NCBI GenBank assembly: GCA_025997075.1
Contig: BNUC01000134.1
Span: forward strand, 1 to 9,622
Source of the DNA: Betaproteobacteria bacterium
GTDB taxonomy: Bacteria; Pseudomonadota; Gammaproteobacteria; Burkholderiales; Rhodocyclaceae
DNA length: 9,622 nt
Reading direction: 5' to 3'
In this document: one piece after another, positions 1 through 6,490 of the stretch
Layout: each line of letters opens with the position of its first letter
How positions within the stretch are numbered: the first letter of the stretch is position 1
Notes under the pieces: generated by a model
What the model was told of the DNA's origin: nothing
The model's database searches: none
Seen by the model: only the letters and a program-made list of their open reading frames with translations
Translations under genes and position numbers: made by a program

Positions 1-527
1 GCCGTCACGTTGTCGGAGAATTTCTTCAGTTCCTTGAGGGACTTGGCCGTTGCGGCGTCCTTTTCGACCGCGTCGACCGCGCTGCTGCCGTCCTGCACGC
101 CGACAACCTTGCCCGCAAGCCCGGCCTTGGTCTGGATAGCCGACTTTCCGGTGACCACGATGATCTGGCGGTTCTCAAGATACGGCTTGGTGAACAGAAT
201 GTTCGCCTTGCGCTCCTCGGTGATGGTCAGGCCGTTCCACAGCACGTCGATACGCTTGCCGCTCAGCTCGGCTTCCTTGGCGCTCCAGTCGATCGGTTTG
301 AAGCTCACCTCGACGCCCAGCCGCTTGCCGGCCTCTCTGGCCAAATCAATGTCGAAACCGACAATCTCATTCTTGTCATCGCGAAAACCCATCGGCGGGA
401 AGTGGTCGTCGAGGCCGATTACGATGGACTGCACCGCGGCGGGCGCTGCGGCAGCGGGTGCCGGAGCAAGGATCGGGAATACGGAAGCTAACAGAACCGT
501 CACCAGGAAAGAAAAGCGTTTTTTCAT
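1..527 (-). CDS. Amino-acid ABC transporter substrate-binding protein, family 3 (partial, C-terminus beyond window)
   Basis: Periplasmic solute-binding component of a polar amino-acid ABC importer; 175 residues are visible and the C-terminal part lies beyond the left edge. Residues 1-29 form a typical Sec signal peptide: MKKR, then a hydrophobic core, then an Ala/Pro-rich cleavage region. The mature part begins with a beta strand (SIVIGLDDHFPPMGF), followed by the family signature GFDIDLA at about 57-63 and the lobe-1 motif WNGLTITEERK at about 97-107. These are hallmarks of SBP_bac_3 proteins such as GlnH and FliY; the exact ligand cannot be read. The start at 527 is preferred because GGATG lies upstream at usable spacing; an in-frame ATG at 539 would add four residues (MDEK). 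No permease or ATPase gene is in view. The gene is divergent from the peroxiredoxin gene. Confidence 0.88.
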   Translation of the reverse strand, partial: MKKRFSFLVTVLLASVFPILAPAPAAAAPAAVQSIVIGLDDHFPPMGFRDDKNEIVGFDIDLAREAGKRLGVEVSFKPIDWSAKEAELSGKRIDVLWNGLTITEERKANILFTKPYLENRQIIVVTGKSAIQTKAGLAGKVVGVQDGSSAVDAVEKDAATAKSLKELKKFSDNVT

Positions 528-660
528 TTTTTCATCCATTTAAGCCAAAGTTAAGGAAATCGCAACGACCCGACGGTCGCCGCCGTTGTGGAAGTTGCTA
601 TTATCACCGTTTTTCAAGCTCAACGGCAGGGTAAAAGTGTGAAGGCCAGTATGGCGTAAC

Positions 661-689
661 TTGACCCTGACGCGGTTTCTAAGAACAAT
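661..689 (+). promoter_or_regulatory. Candidate sigma-70 promoter of the peroxiredoxin gene
   Basis: A -35 hexamer TTGACC (661-666) is separated by 17 bp from a -10 hexamer AACAAT (684-689), 38 bp upstream of the ATG at 728. The -35 matches five of six consensus bases and the -10 four of six. The rest of the 528-727 divergent spacer holds no credible gene. On the minus strand, GATAAT (rc of 600-605) could be a -10 for the solute-binding gene, but it lacks a convincing -35. Called by eye. Confidence 0.4.
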
Positions 690-727
690 CGGACCGGCAA
701 GTTTTTTTGTACGAAAGCGATAAATCA

Positions 728-1177
728 ATGAGCAATGTAGACAACTTCGAATCCCCCGCCACCGGCGGGAAAACCTTCCAGTTGAAGGATTACGCGGGCA
801 AGACCGTCGTCCTCTATTTCTACCCCAAGGACAGCACGCCCGGCTGCACCACCGAGGCGATGCAGTTCCGCGATCTTCACGCGGATTTCGCCAAGGCCGG
901 TTGCGTCATCGCCGGCGTTTCGCGCGACAGCCTGCGTTCGCACGAAAATTTCAAGACCAAACATGAACTGCCGTTCGACCTGCTCTCCGATACGGAGGAA
1001 AAACTGTGTACCCAATTCAAGGTCATCAAGGACAAAAAACTCTACGGCAAACCCGTGCGCGGCATTGAGCGTAGCACCTTCGTGATCGACCGGAACGGGG
1101 CCATTGCGCGTGAATGGCGCGGCGTGAAGGCGCAGGGGCATGCCCAGGAGGTGTTGGATTTTATAAAGACGATGTAA
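728..1177 (+). CDS. bcp: Thioredoxin-dependent peroxiredoxin, Bcp/PrxQ family
   Basis: Thiol peroxidase of 149 residues, the usual length for Bcp, which reduces H2O2 and organic hydroperoxides using thioredoxin; expected in the cytoplasm. The active-site segment is FYPKDSTPGCTTEA, with peroxidatic Cys40 in the conserved TPGCT motif; later family segments such as STFVIDRNG are also present. In the E. coli enzyme a resolving cysteine sits five residues after the peroxidatic one; here that position is Met45. The only other cysteines are Cys59 and Cys94, so this enzyme must resolve differently or act as a 1-Cys form. ATG at 728 gives the standard N-terminus; a TTG at 707 would add seven atypical residues. 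The ribosome site is weak (GAAAG). The stop codon is followed within ten bases by the repeat element starting at 1187. The family assignment is firm. Confidence 0.93.
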   Translation: MSNVDNFESPATGGKTFQLKDYAGKTVVLYFYPKDSTPGCTTEAMQFRDLHADFAKAGCVIAGVSRDSLRSHENFKTKHELPFDLLSDTEEKLCTQFKVIKDKKLYGKPVRGIERSTFVIDRNGAIAREWRGVKAQGHAQEVLDFIKTM

Positions 1178-1186
1178 TGACCCTTT

Positions 1187-1317
1187 GTAGGGCGGAAAAG
1201 CGCAGCGCCTTCCGCCGATGGCGGCCGATGGAGATTCTCAAGGAAACTGAAACTGTTTTGTGTTGGGGTTCGCTGCGTTCACCACCAACCTATACTCTTT
1301 CATGGTCTATCTGTTTG
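1187..1317. repeat. Direct repeat copy 1 (REP-like, lacks right inverted end)
   Basis: This 131-bp stretch matches 1935-2066 with, by eye, six substitutions and one single-base gap, about 95% identity. It starts with a palindrome (arms GGCGGAA 1191-1197 and TTCCGCC 1210-1216) and contains a second palindromic part (GTTGG...CCAAC). Unlike copy 2 it is not followed by an inverted copy of the terminal palindrome; similarity stops just before the toxin promoter. It begins ten bases after the bcp stop codon. Small open frames across it show no protein-family features. Confidence 0.85.
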
Positions 1318-1343
1318 TGCTCTGTAACGTCTCAGGTTACAAT
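1315..1343 (+). promoter_or_regulatory. Candidate promoter of the toxin-antitoxin module
   Basis: A weak -35 TTGTGC (1315-1320) is followed after 17 bp by a good -10 TACAAT (1338-1343). The -10 overlaps the right arm of the palindrome at 1323-1341, as expected for a promoter repressed by its own antitoxin. The first bases of the -35 fall in the last bases of repeat copy 1. Called by eye. Confidence 0.4.
1323..1341. promoter_or_regulatory. Candidate HigA operator palindrome
   Basis: A perfect inverted repeat TGTAAC-N7-GTTACA lies directly upstream of the toxin start at 1349, between and overlapping the -35/-10 candidates. HigA-type antitoxins bind such palindromes as dimers through their helix-turn-helix and repress their own operon. 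Binding by the local HigA is inferred from position and symmetry. Confidence 0.5.
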
Positions 1344-1348
1344 GCGGC

Positions 1349-1626
1349 ATGATAATCGGATTCAGACACAAAGGCTTGGAACTGCTCTATAACACGGGTT
1401 TGCTCGTGGCGTACAGACGGTTCACGCCCGAAAACTTAACATGATTTTGCAGTTGCTTGATGTAGCGCAGGAACCTGTGGACATGGGCTTACCCGGCTTG
1501 GATCTGCATCCGCTCAAGGGGGATCTTGACGAGCATTGGGCGGTTTCGGTCAATGCCAATTGGCGGGTGACGTTCCACTTCGTCGGAACGGATGTCGAAC
1601 TTGTCGATTATCAGGATTACCACTGA
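1349..1626 (+). pseudogene. higB: HigB-type RelE/ParE-superfamily toxin, frameshifted
   Basis: The HigB mRNA-interferase fold is encoded in two frames. From ATG 1349 the first frame reads MIIGFRHKGLELLYNTG, the canonical HigB N-terminus, then goes out of phase and stops at 1442-1444. The following phase, open from about 1402, continues ARGVQTVHARKLNMILQLLD and ends with the family hallmarks HPLKGDL, WAVSVNANWRVTF and VDYQDYH before TGA at 1624-1626. Relatives have one residue (often Ser) between the TG and the ARGVQ-like block, so one base appears to be missing at about 1397-1402. Repaired, the protein would be about 92 residues, the family length. The intact part from ATG 1441 encodes only the C-terminal 61 residues. 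An assembly error or programmed frameshifting are alternatives, but decay is simplest. The antitoxin gene starts 14 bp downstream. Confidence 0.78.
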
Positions 1627-1640
1627 CTGAGGAGACATAT

Positions 1641-1928
1641 ATGCAGCATACTCAAATCCATCCGGGTGAAATCCTGCGCGAAACTGTTTTCGCGTCTTTG
1701 CCTCTGTCGATTGGCGATGCCGCCGACCGTTTGGGCATGTCCCGGGCCGCGCTTTCGCGCGTGCTCAATGGACGCGCGGGGATCAGTCCCGACCTTGCCA
1801 TCCGTCTGGAATCCGCTGGAGTCGGAACCGCCCACGCCTGGATTTCGCTACAGGCCAACTATGATTTGTGGTGCGCAATGCAGCACCCGCAACCGCCTGT
1901 CAGGCGGCTTCAGCCAGCACTCGCCTGA
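1641..1928 (+). CDS. higA: HigA-type antitoxin, helix-turn-helix (XRE) family
   Basis: Antitoxin of 95 residues, expected to neutralise the HigB toxin by direct binding and to repress the operon. The N-terminal HPGEILRE segment (7-14) is typical of HigA/VapI proteins. The helix-turn-helix spans about residues 22-44 (LSIGDAADRLGMSRAALSRV), followed by LNGRAGISPDLAIRLE and YDLWCAMQ, all standard for the family. ATG 1641 is chosen over an earlier in-frame codon because GAGGAG (1629-1634) lies six bases upstream. It sits 14 bp after the toxin stop, in the toxin-first order usual for HigBA. The reading frame is intact although the toxin frame is broken. An inverted repeat (1899-1906 with 1922-1929) covers the stop codon but has no T-tract. 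Repeat copy 2 begins six bases after the gene. Confidence 0.9.
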   Translation: MQHTQIHPGEILRETVFASLPLSIGDAADRLGMSRAALSRVLNGRAGISPDLAIRLESAGVGTAHAWISLQANYDLWCAMQHPQPPVRRLQPALA

Positions 1929-1934
1929 CGCGGG

Positions 1935-2066
1935 GTAGGGCGGAAAAGCGCAGCGCCTTCCGCCGAATGGCAGCCGATGGAGATTCTCAAGGAAACCGAA
2001 ATTGTTTTGTGTTGGGGTTCGCTGCGCTCACCACCAACCCATACTCTTTCATGGTCTATCTGCTTG
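1935..2066. repeat. Direct repeat copy 2
   Basis: Second copy of the sequence at 1187-1317. It opens with the same palindrome (arms GGCGGAA 1939-1945 and TTCCGCC 1958-1964) and contains GTTGG (2011-2015) facing CCAAC (2034-2038). Here the unit is complete: an inverted copy of its first 31 bases occurs at 2092-2122, so 1935-2122 forms a 188-bp MITE-like unit. No open frame in it resembles a protein. Confidence 0.85.
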
Positions 2067-2091
2067 CCGGGACAATACAGGTATTTACATC

Positions 2092-2122
2092 CGGCGGAAG
2101 ACGCTGCGCTTTTCCGCCCTAC
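2092..2122. repeat. Inverted copy of the terminal palindrome
   Basis: The reverse complement of this 31-bp segment equals 1935-1965 with a single mismatch, and also matches 1187-1217. It is itself a hairpin (GGCGGAA 2093-2099, TTCCGCC 2112-2118). It closes the insert on the phoH side, 52 bp before the phoH start codon. Confidence 0.85.
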
Positions 2123-2174
2123 AAAAACAGCTTGCTAATTTAATGGCATTGCGCCAACCGGAGAATGATTATTC

Positions 2175-3620
2175 ATGGGCACAAAATCGGTTTCAAAGCC
2201 AAAACTTAAACGCACCGCGCCGCAAACCAAGCTGTTCGTTCTGGACACCAATGTCCTGCTGCATGACCCCAGCTCGGTTTACCGTTTCGAGGAACACGAT
2301 GTGTTCCTGCCGATGAGAACCCTGGAGGAGCTGGACAATAACAAGAAAGGGCTGTCCGACGTCGCGCGCAACGCGCGCCAGGTCACGCGCACGCTGGATG
2401 AAATCGTCAGCAGCCGGGAGGACAGCATCCAGGAGGGTATCCCGCTCGTCGAGCTGTCACGCAAGCTGGCCAGCGGTCGGCTCTTTCTGCAAACGGAAGC
2501 CATCGACGATGAACTGCCGGTCGGTCTGCCGACAGCCAAATCGGACAACCTGATTCTGGCGGTCGTCATTCACCTGCAGCGCCTTTATCCGGCGCGCCGG
2601 GTCATTCTGGTGTCGAAGGACATCAACATGCGCATCAAGGCTCGCGCGCTCGGGCTGGATGCGCAGGATTACTTCAACGACAAGGTGCTCGAAGACATCG
2701 ACCTGTTGTACAGCGGTATGCGTGAGCTGCCGGACGATTTCTGGGAGAAACACGGCCAGGGCATGGAGTCCTGGAAACACGAAAACCGCATGCTGTACCG
2801 CGTCAAGGGGCCGCTTTGCCCGCAATTGCTGATCAACGAATTCGTCTACCAGAATCAGGACGGCGCTCCACCTTTTCAGGCGATCGTCCGCGAGATCAGC
2901 GAGGCCAGCGGAAAAACAGCGCGGTTCGAGACGCTGATTGACTACACCCACCCCAAAAACAATGTCTGGGGAATCACCGCGCGCAACCGCGAGCAGAATT
3001 TCGCGCTCAATCTGCTGATGGACCCGGAGATCGATTTTGTCAGCCTGCTCGGCCAGGCCGGCACCGGCAAGACCTTGCTCACGCTGGCTGCGGGACTTAG
3101 CCAGGTGCTCGACAGCAAGTGCTATTCGGAAATCATCATGACCCGCGTCACGGTACCGGTCGGCGAGGACATCGGTTTTCTGCCCGGCTCGGAAGAGGAA
3201 AAAATGGGGCCGTGGATGGGCGCGCTGGAGGACAATCTGGAAGTCCTCAACAATTCCGACAGCCACGGAGGGGGCGAATGGGGACGCGCGGCGACGCAGG
3301 ATCTGATCCGTAACCGGATCAAGATCAAATCGCTGAACTTCATGCGCGGACGCACCTTCCTGAACAAGTATCTGATCATCGACGAGGCGCAGAATCTGAC
3401 GCCGAAGCAGATGAAGACGCTGATCACGCGCGCCGGTCCGGGCGCCAAGGTGGTCTGCATGGGCAATATCGCCCAGATCGATACGCCCTATCTGACCGAG
3501 GGCAGTTCCGGCCTCACTTACGTCGTCGATCGCTTCAAGGGCTGGCCGCATTCCGGCCACGTCACGCTGCAGCGTGGCGAGCGTTCGCGTCTGGCCGATT
3601 ACGCCGCCGAAATGTTATAG
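2175..3620 (+). CDS. PhoH-family ATPase with N-terminal PIN domain (PIN-PhoH)
   Basis: Cytoplasmic protein of 481 residues joining a PIN-type nuclease domain to a PhoH-type P-loop ATPase; characterised PIN-PhoH proteins (PhoH2) act as ATP-dependent RNA helicase/ribonucleases. The PIN part (about 19-170) shows FVLDTNVLLHDP with Asp24, EELDNNKKG with Glu51/Glu52, Asp124 in SDNLILA and Asp149 in VSKDINMRIKA, so its acidic metal-binding residues look intact. The ATPase part (about 265-481) has Walker A GQAGTGKT (293-300), Walker B YLIIDEAQN (399-407), the TRVTVPVGEDIGFLPG motif and LQRGERSRLA. Length and order fit the family. ATG 2175 is preceded by GGAGA at 2160-2164. The gene stands alone: the repeat insert lies upstream and a strong terminator downstream. 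The name PhoH is historical; a phosphate-starvation role is not implied. Confidence 0.93.
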   Translation: MGTKSVSKPKLKRTAPQTKLFVLDTNVLLHDPSSVYRFEEHDVFLPMRTLEELDNNKKGLSDVARNARQVTRTLDEIVSSREDSIQEGIPLVELSRKLASGRLFLQTEAIDDELPVGLPTAKSDNLILAVVIHLQRLYPARRVILVSKDINMRIKARALGLDAQDYFNDKVLEDIDLLYSGMRELPDDFWEKHGQGMESWKHENRMLYRVKGPLCPQLLINEFVYQNQDGAPPFQAIVREISEASGKTARFETLIDYTHPKNNVWGITARNREQNFALNLLMDPEIDFVSLLGQAGTGKTLLTLAAGLSQVLDSKCYSEIIMTRVTVPVGEDIGFLPGSEEEKMGPWMGALEDNLEVLNNSDSHGGGEWGRAATQDLIRNRIKIKSLNFMRGRTFLNKYLIIDEAQNLTPKQMKTLITRAGPGAKVVCMGNIAQIDTPYLTEGSSGLTYVVDRFKGWPHSGHVTLQRGERSRLADYAAEML

Positions 3621-3632
3621 TCGCAACCTGTG

Positions 3633-3670
3633 CCGAGCCGTGTCCGGGAACACGGCTCGGTCGTTTTTTT
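3633..3670 (+). terminator. Rho-independent terminator of the PIN-PhoH gene
   Basis: A perfect 10-bp stem (CCGAGCCGTG 3633-3642, CACGGCTCGG 3651-3660) closes an 8-base loop and is followed by TCG and seven T. It begins 13 bases after the phoH stop codon. Because it lies here, the long upstream extension of the next open frame (from 3630) is unlikely to be translated. Confidence 0.9.
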
Positions 3671-3728
3671 CCCGGTTCCACTGTGCCTCAATCGGACAGG
3701 AAGGACCCATCGCCTACCGGAGAATTGC

Positions 3729-4946
3729 TTGAAACGCCGCGAATTCGTTATTGCTTCTGCCGTCCTTGCCCTGTTGGCCAGTCCATCGGTACAGGCTGCG
3801 AAAAAACAAGCAGAGAAGGTAAAAACCGCCCGGAAAACGTCCGCCAAATCTTCAACAAAAAAACCGGCGACGGCCAAGCGCGCGCGCGCCACGCCAGATG
3901 CGGATTCCGGGGAGACGCCTTTACCCGACGCTCCGCGCAACACCATCCGCCTGCCTGACGAACCCTTGGCTCAATGGCGCAATTACGACCTGCGCACGAC
4001 GATATCGCTAAAGAACGCGGAGGGTGGAGCGCGCTTGTGGCTGCCCCTGGCGCAGTACCGCGACACACCCTGGCAGCGCTCATTCGGTTACCACTGGCAG
4101 GGCAATTTCGAAATGGCGGGCGTCTATCGCGATCCGGTCGCCGACATGGAGGTCTTCTATGCCCACTGGCCGGAAGATGTCGATGAACCAAAGGTGGAAA
4201 TCACCAGCCAGATCGGCACGCAGGATCGTCATTTCGACATTACCCGCCACGAAGCGCTTGCCGAACGTACCGAGATTCTGCGCCGCTGCCTGCAAGCGAC
4301 CCAACAGGCGCCTACCGACGGCATTGTGCGACTCACGGCCGAACGCGCCATCGGGAGAATCAAGGATCCCTTGGCGCAAGGCAAGGCCATCTACGATTGG
4401 GTCGTCGAAAATACGATCTACGAACCGCAGGCGCCAGATTCCGAGCACACGCGCATCGACCAGATCCTTGAAAGCGGGCGCCTGGCGGGCCGGAGCATCG
4501 AGATCTCGCTCCTGTTCGTTGCTCTGTGCCGCTCCATCGGCATTCCGGCGCGTCCGGTATTCGGACTGCGCCTGGACCGTTCGCGATTGTTCGACAGTCT
4601 GGGCGCCAGCGGGGAACTCAATACATCCGGACATTGCCGGGCCGAATTCTATTCGCCGGGTTACAGTTGGGTGCCGGTCGATCCGTCGGGTGTCCGCCAA
4701 GCCATTCTGGGCGAAAATCTGAGCCAATTCGATCCCAAATTGACCATGCTGAAAAAACTGCTGTTCGGGTTCTGGGAAATGAACTGGGTCAGTTTCAATG
4801 CCGCCCAGGACGTCATCCTGCACGGAACGTCCGGAAATGCGCTGCCGTTCCTGACCAGACCGGTCGTTGAAACGCGTGAAGGCCGCTTTGATGATCCTGC
4901 TTCCGGCCACCAGTACAGCTACAGCACCAATGCGCAGCGAAGCTGA
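3729..4946 (+). CDS. Exported transglutaminase-like (papain-fold) protein with Cys-to-Ser active site
   Basis: Protein of 405 residues with a transglutaminase-like core. I choose TTG 3729 because GGAGA (3719-3723) lies six bases upstream and it yields a proper signal peptide, MKRREFVIASAVLALLASPS (residues 1-20), cleaved near VQA at 23; the RREFV stretch resembles a twin-arginine motif. Residues 24-55 are a Lys/Ala/Thr-rich linker. The core runs from about 215 to 330: AIYDWVVENTIYEP, the helix with LLFVALCRSIGIPARPVFG, the GHCRAEFY segment with His302, and WVPVDPSGV with Asp318. In related proteins the helix starts with a G-K-C-like motif carrying the nucleophilic Cys; here it reads AGRSIEIS, placing Ser256 there. 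Thus His and Asp are kept but the nucleophile is changed. Function is unknown: possibly a non-catalytic cell-envelope protein or an unusual Ser enzyme. It converges on dnaB with 49 bp between. Confidence 0.82.
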   Translation: MKRREFVIASAVLALLASPSVQAAKKQAEKVKTARKTSAKSSTKKPATAKRARATPDADSGETPLPDAPRNTIRLPDEPLAQWRNYDLRTTISLKNAEGGARLWLPLAQYRDTPWQRSFGYHWQGNFEMAGVYRDPVADMEVFYAHWPEDVDEPKVEITSQIGTQDRHFDITRHEALAERTEILRRCLQATQQAPTDGIVRLTAERAIGRIKDPLAQGKAIYDWVVENTIYEPQAPDSEHTRIDQILESGRLAGRSIEISLLFVALCRSIGIPARPVFGLRLDRSRLFDSLGASGELNTSGHCRAEFYSPGYSWVPVDPSGVRQAILGENLSQFDPKLTMLKKLLFGFWEMNWVSFNAAQDVILHGTSGNALPFLTRPVVETREGRFDDPASGHQYSYSTNAQRS

Positions 4947-4995
4947 TTCCCTCCTCCGGTCATTTCAGCGCAAGCCGGAATTCGGGCAGTTTATG

Positions 4996-6405
4996 TCAGT
5001 ACGTGCCGCCCGTCGCGTAATTCTCGAAGCGCGTGTATTCGCCCAGGAAGGTCAGGCGCGTCATGCCGATCGGGCCGTTACGCTGTTTGCCGATGATGAT
5101 TTCGGCTGATCCCTTGTCCGGCGTGTCGGGGTTGTAAACCTCGTCACGATAGATAAACATGATCACGTCGGCATCCTGTTCGATGGCGCCCGATTCGCGC
5201 AGATCGGACATCACCGGCCGTTTGTTCGGTCGCCCTTCAAGCGAACGGTTCAACTGCGACAAGGCCATCACCGGCACACTCAGTTCCTTCGCCAGACTTT
5301 TCAGCGAACGCGAGATCTCTGAAATCTCGGTCGCCCTGTTTTCGCCTCCGTGCGGGTTGGCTGACGACATCAGTTGCAGGTAGTCGATGATGATCAGCCC
5401 CAACTTGCCGCACTGGCGATGCAAACGGCGAGCCCGCGCGCGCAGGTCGATCGGATTGAGCGCCGCCGTCTCGTCGATATATAGCGGGGCTTCGTGCATC
5501 TTGCCCAGCGCGAAGGATAAACGCGACCATTCGTCGTCATTCAGCCGCCCGGTACGGACACGTTGCGCGTCCAGCCGGCCGACCGAGGACAGCATGCGCA
5601 TCGCCAGTTGTGTGCCTCCCATTTCCATGGAGAAGATGGCGACCGGCAATCCGACCTCGATCGCCACATGCTCGCCGATGTTCAGCGCAAGCGAGGTTTT
5701 TCCCATCGACGGGCGACCGGCGACGATCAACAGATCACCTGGCTGCAAACCCGAAGTGCGCTGATCAAGATCGTTGTAGCCGGTTGGCACGCCGGTGATG
5801 TCGGATGGGTTGTCGCGATCATGCAGTTCCTGGATGCGCTCGACGACTTCAGTCAGCAGCGGATTGATGTGCTGGAAGCCGCTCTGGTGGCGGAAGCCGG
5901 ATTCGGCGATGGCGAACACCTTGGCCTCGGCCTCGTCCAGCAACTGCTTTGCTTCGCGCCCCAAAGGGTTGAAGGCACTGCCGGCGATCTCGTCGCCGGC
6001 GGTCACCAATTGCCGCAAGATGGCTCGTTCGCGCACGATCTCGGCGTAGCGCCGGATGTTCGACGCGGAAGGCGTATTAACGGCCAGCTCGCCGAGATAG
6101 GCCAACCCGCCAGTCTCGTTCCCCTCCCCCGCCAGGTCGAGGCTTTCTGCGACAGTGACCGCATCAGCCGGCTTGCCGCGTTCGAGCAGTTTGCTGATAT
6201 GACGGAAAATGCGCTGGTGCTCGTCGCGATAAAAATCGGTGGCGCCGACAATGCCGGCAATATTGTCGAACGCCGCGTTGTCGAGCAGCAGGCCGCCCAG
6301 CACCGACTGCTCGGCCTCGATCGAATGCGGCGGCACGCGCAAATTGGCAATGGCCAGATCGGGCGAGGTTTTTGGCGTATTGGCGAAATTGGATGGCATG
6401 GACAT
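4996..6405 (-). CDS. dnaB: Replicative DNA helicase DnaB
   Basis: Hexameric 5'-3' replicative helicase of 469 residues, normal for bacterial DnaB; it unwinds DNA at the fork and recruits primase. The N-terminal all-alpha domain (about 22-125) starts with VPPHSIEAEQSVLGGLLLD, followed by a linker and the RecA-like motor domain. Seen there: GVPTGYNDLDQRTSGLQPGD, Walker A GRPSMGKT (230-237), the FSMEM motif with Glu261, Walker B IIIDYLQLM (338-346, Asp341), SQLNRSLE (383-390) and DLRESGAIEQDADVIMFIYR (401-420). ATG 6405 is used; ATG 6399 (third residue) is also possible, as neither has a strong Shine-Dalgarno site. The gene lies downstream of rplI in the same direction but is separated by a terminator and 385 bp, so it probably has its own promoter. 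No clear terminator follows its stop codon. Confidence 0.97.
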   Translation of the reverse strand: MSMPSNFANTPKTSPDLAIANLRVPPHSIEAEQSVLGGLLLDNAAFDNIAGIVGATDFYRDEHQRIFRHISKLLERGKPADAVTVAESLDLAGEGNETGGLAYLGELAVNTPSASNIRRYAEIVRERAILRQLVTAGDEIAGSAFNPLGREAKQLLDEAEAKVFAIAESGFRHQSGFQHINPLLTEVVERIQELHDRDNPSDITGVPTGYNDLDQRTSGLQPGDLLIVAGRPSMGKTSLALNIGEHVAIEVGLPVAIFSMEMGGTQLAMRMLSSVGRLDAQRVRTGRLNDDEWSRLSFALGKMHEAPLYIDETAALNPIDLRARARRLHRQCGKLGLIIIDYLQLMSSANPHGGENRATEISEISRSLKSLAKELSVPVMALSQLNRSLEGRPNKRPVMSDLRESGAIEQDADVIMFIYRDEVYNPDTPDKGSAEIIIGKQRNGPIGMTRLTFLGEYTRFENYATGGTY

Positions 6406-6462
6406 GTTTCAATCTACACTCGGACGAATCCAAGCAAGGGAGCTTACACCCCCCTGTACAAA

Positions 6463-6490
6463 ATTATCTCCCGGAAGGAGGAGGTTTCCA
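6463..6490 (-). promoter_or_regulatory. Candidate promoter of dnaB
   Basis: On the minus strand a -35-like TTGGAA (rc of 6485-6490) is followed after 16 bp by a -10-like GATAAT (rc of 6463-6468), about 58 bp upstream of the dnaB start. It is the best match I found in the spacer, and a promoter is expected there because the ribosomal operon terminates upstream. Called by eye, so tentative. Confidence 0.33.

Larger units (their letters stand above)
1184..2125. mobile_element. Repeat-bracketed insert carrying a HigBA-type toxin-antitoxin remnant
   Basis: The whole space between bcp and phoH is occupied by one unit. Its outer ends are inverted copies of one sequence: 1184-1217 (TTTGTAGGGCGG...) and the reverse complement of 2092-2125 agree at all but one of 34 positions. 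Inside lie a long direct repeat at 1187-1317 and again at 1935-2066, with the toxin-antitoxin genes between them. No clear target-site duplication is visible outside the ends, and no transposase is encoded. It could be a non-autonomous composite element, or a toxin-antitoxin cassette caught between REP/BIME-like repeats; the sequence alone does not decide. Confidence 0.5.

Noticed and set aside
10..543. Plus-strand open frame across the left edge
   Set aside because: The minus strand encodes a clear solute-binding protein here; this is its shadow.
540..728. Short minus-strand frame in the divergent spacer before bcp
   Set aside because: No ribosome site, no homology pattern, and it covers the likely bcp promoter.
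1899..1929. Inverted repeat over the higA stop as a terminator
   Set aside because: The 8-bp stem has no following T-tract, and an alternative hairpin (CCGCC/GGCGG) competes with it.
1187..2122. CRISPR array
   Set aside because: There are only two long direct copies and one inverted end, separated by genes; no regular short repeats and spacers.
2457..3560. Long minus-strand open frame (367 codons) opposite phoH
   Set aside because: It lies wholly antisense to a well-supported PIN-PhoH gene, has no ribosome site or recognisable domain, and is explained by high-GC codon bias.
1349..3620. higBA plus PIN-PhoH as one novel defence or stress operon
   Set aside because: A repeat unit and a separate ribosome-site leader intervene, and PIN-PhoH genes occur widely without higBA; proximity looks accidental.
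3630..3728. Upstream extension of the transglutaminase-like frame
   Set aside because: It would translate through the phoH terminator hairpin and bury the signal peptide; TTG 3729 with GGAGA upstream is better.
4080..4910. Minus-strand open frame (276 codons) opposite the transglutaminase-like gene
   Set aside because: Antisense shadow of a gene with clear domain motifs.
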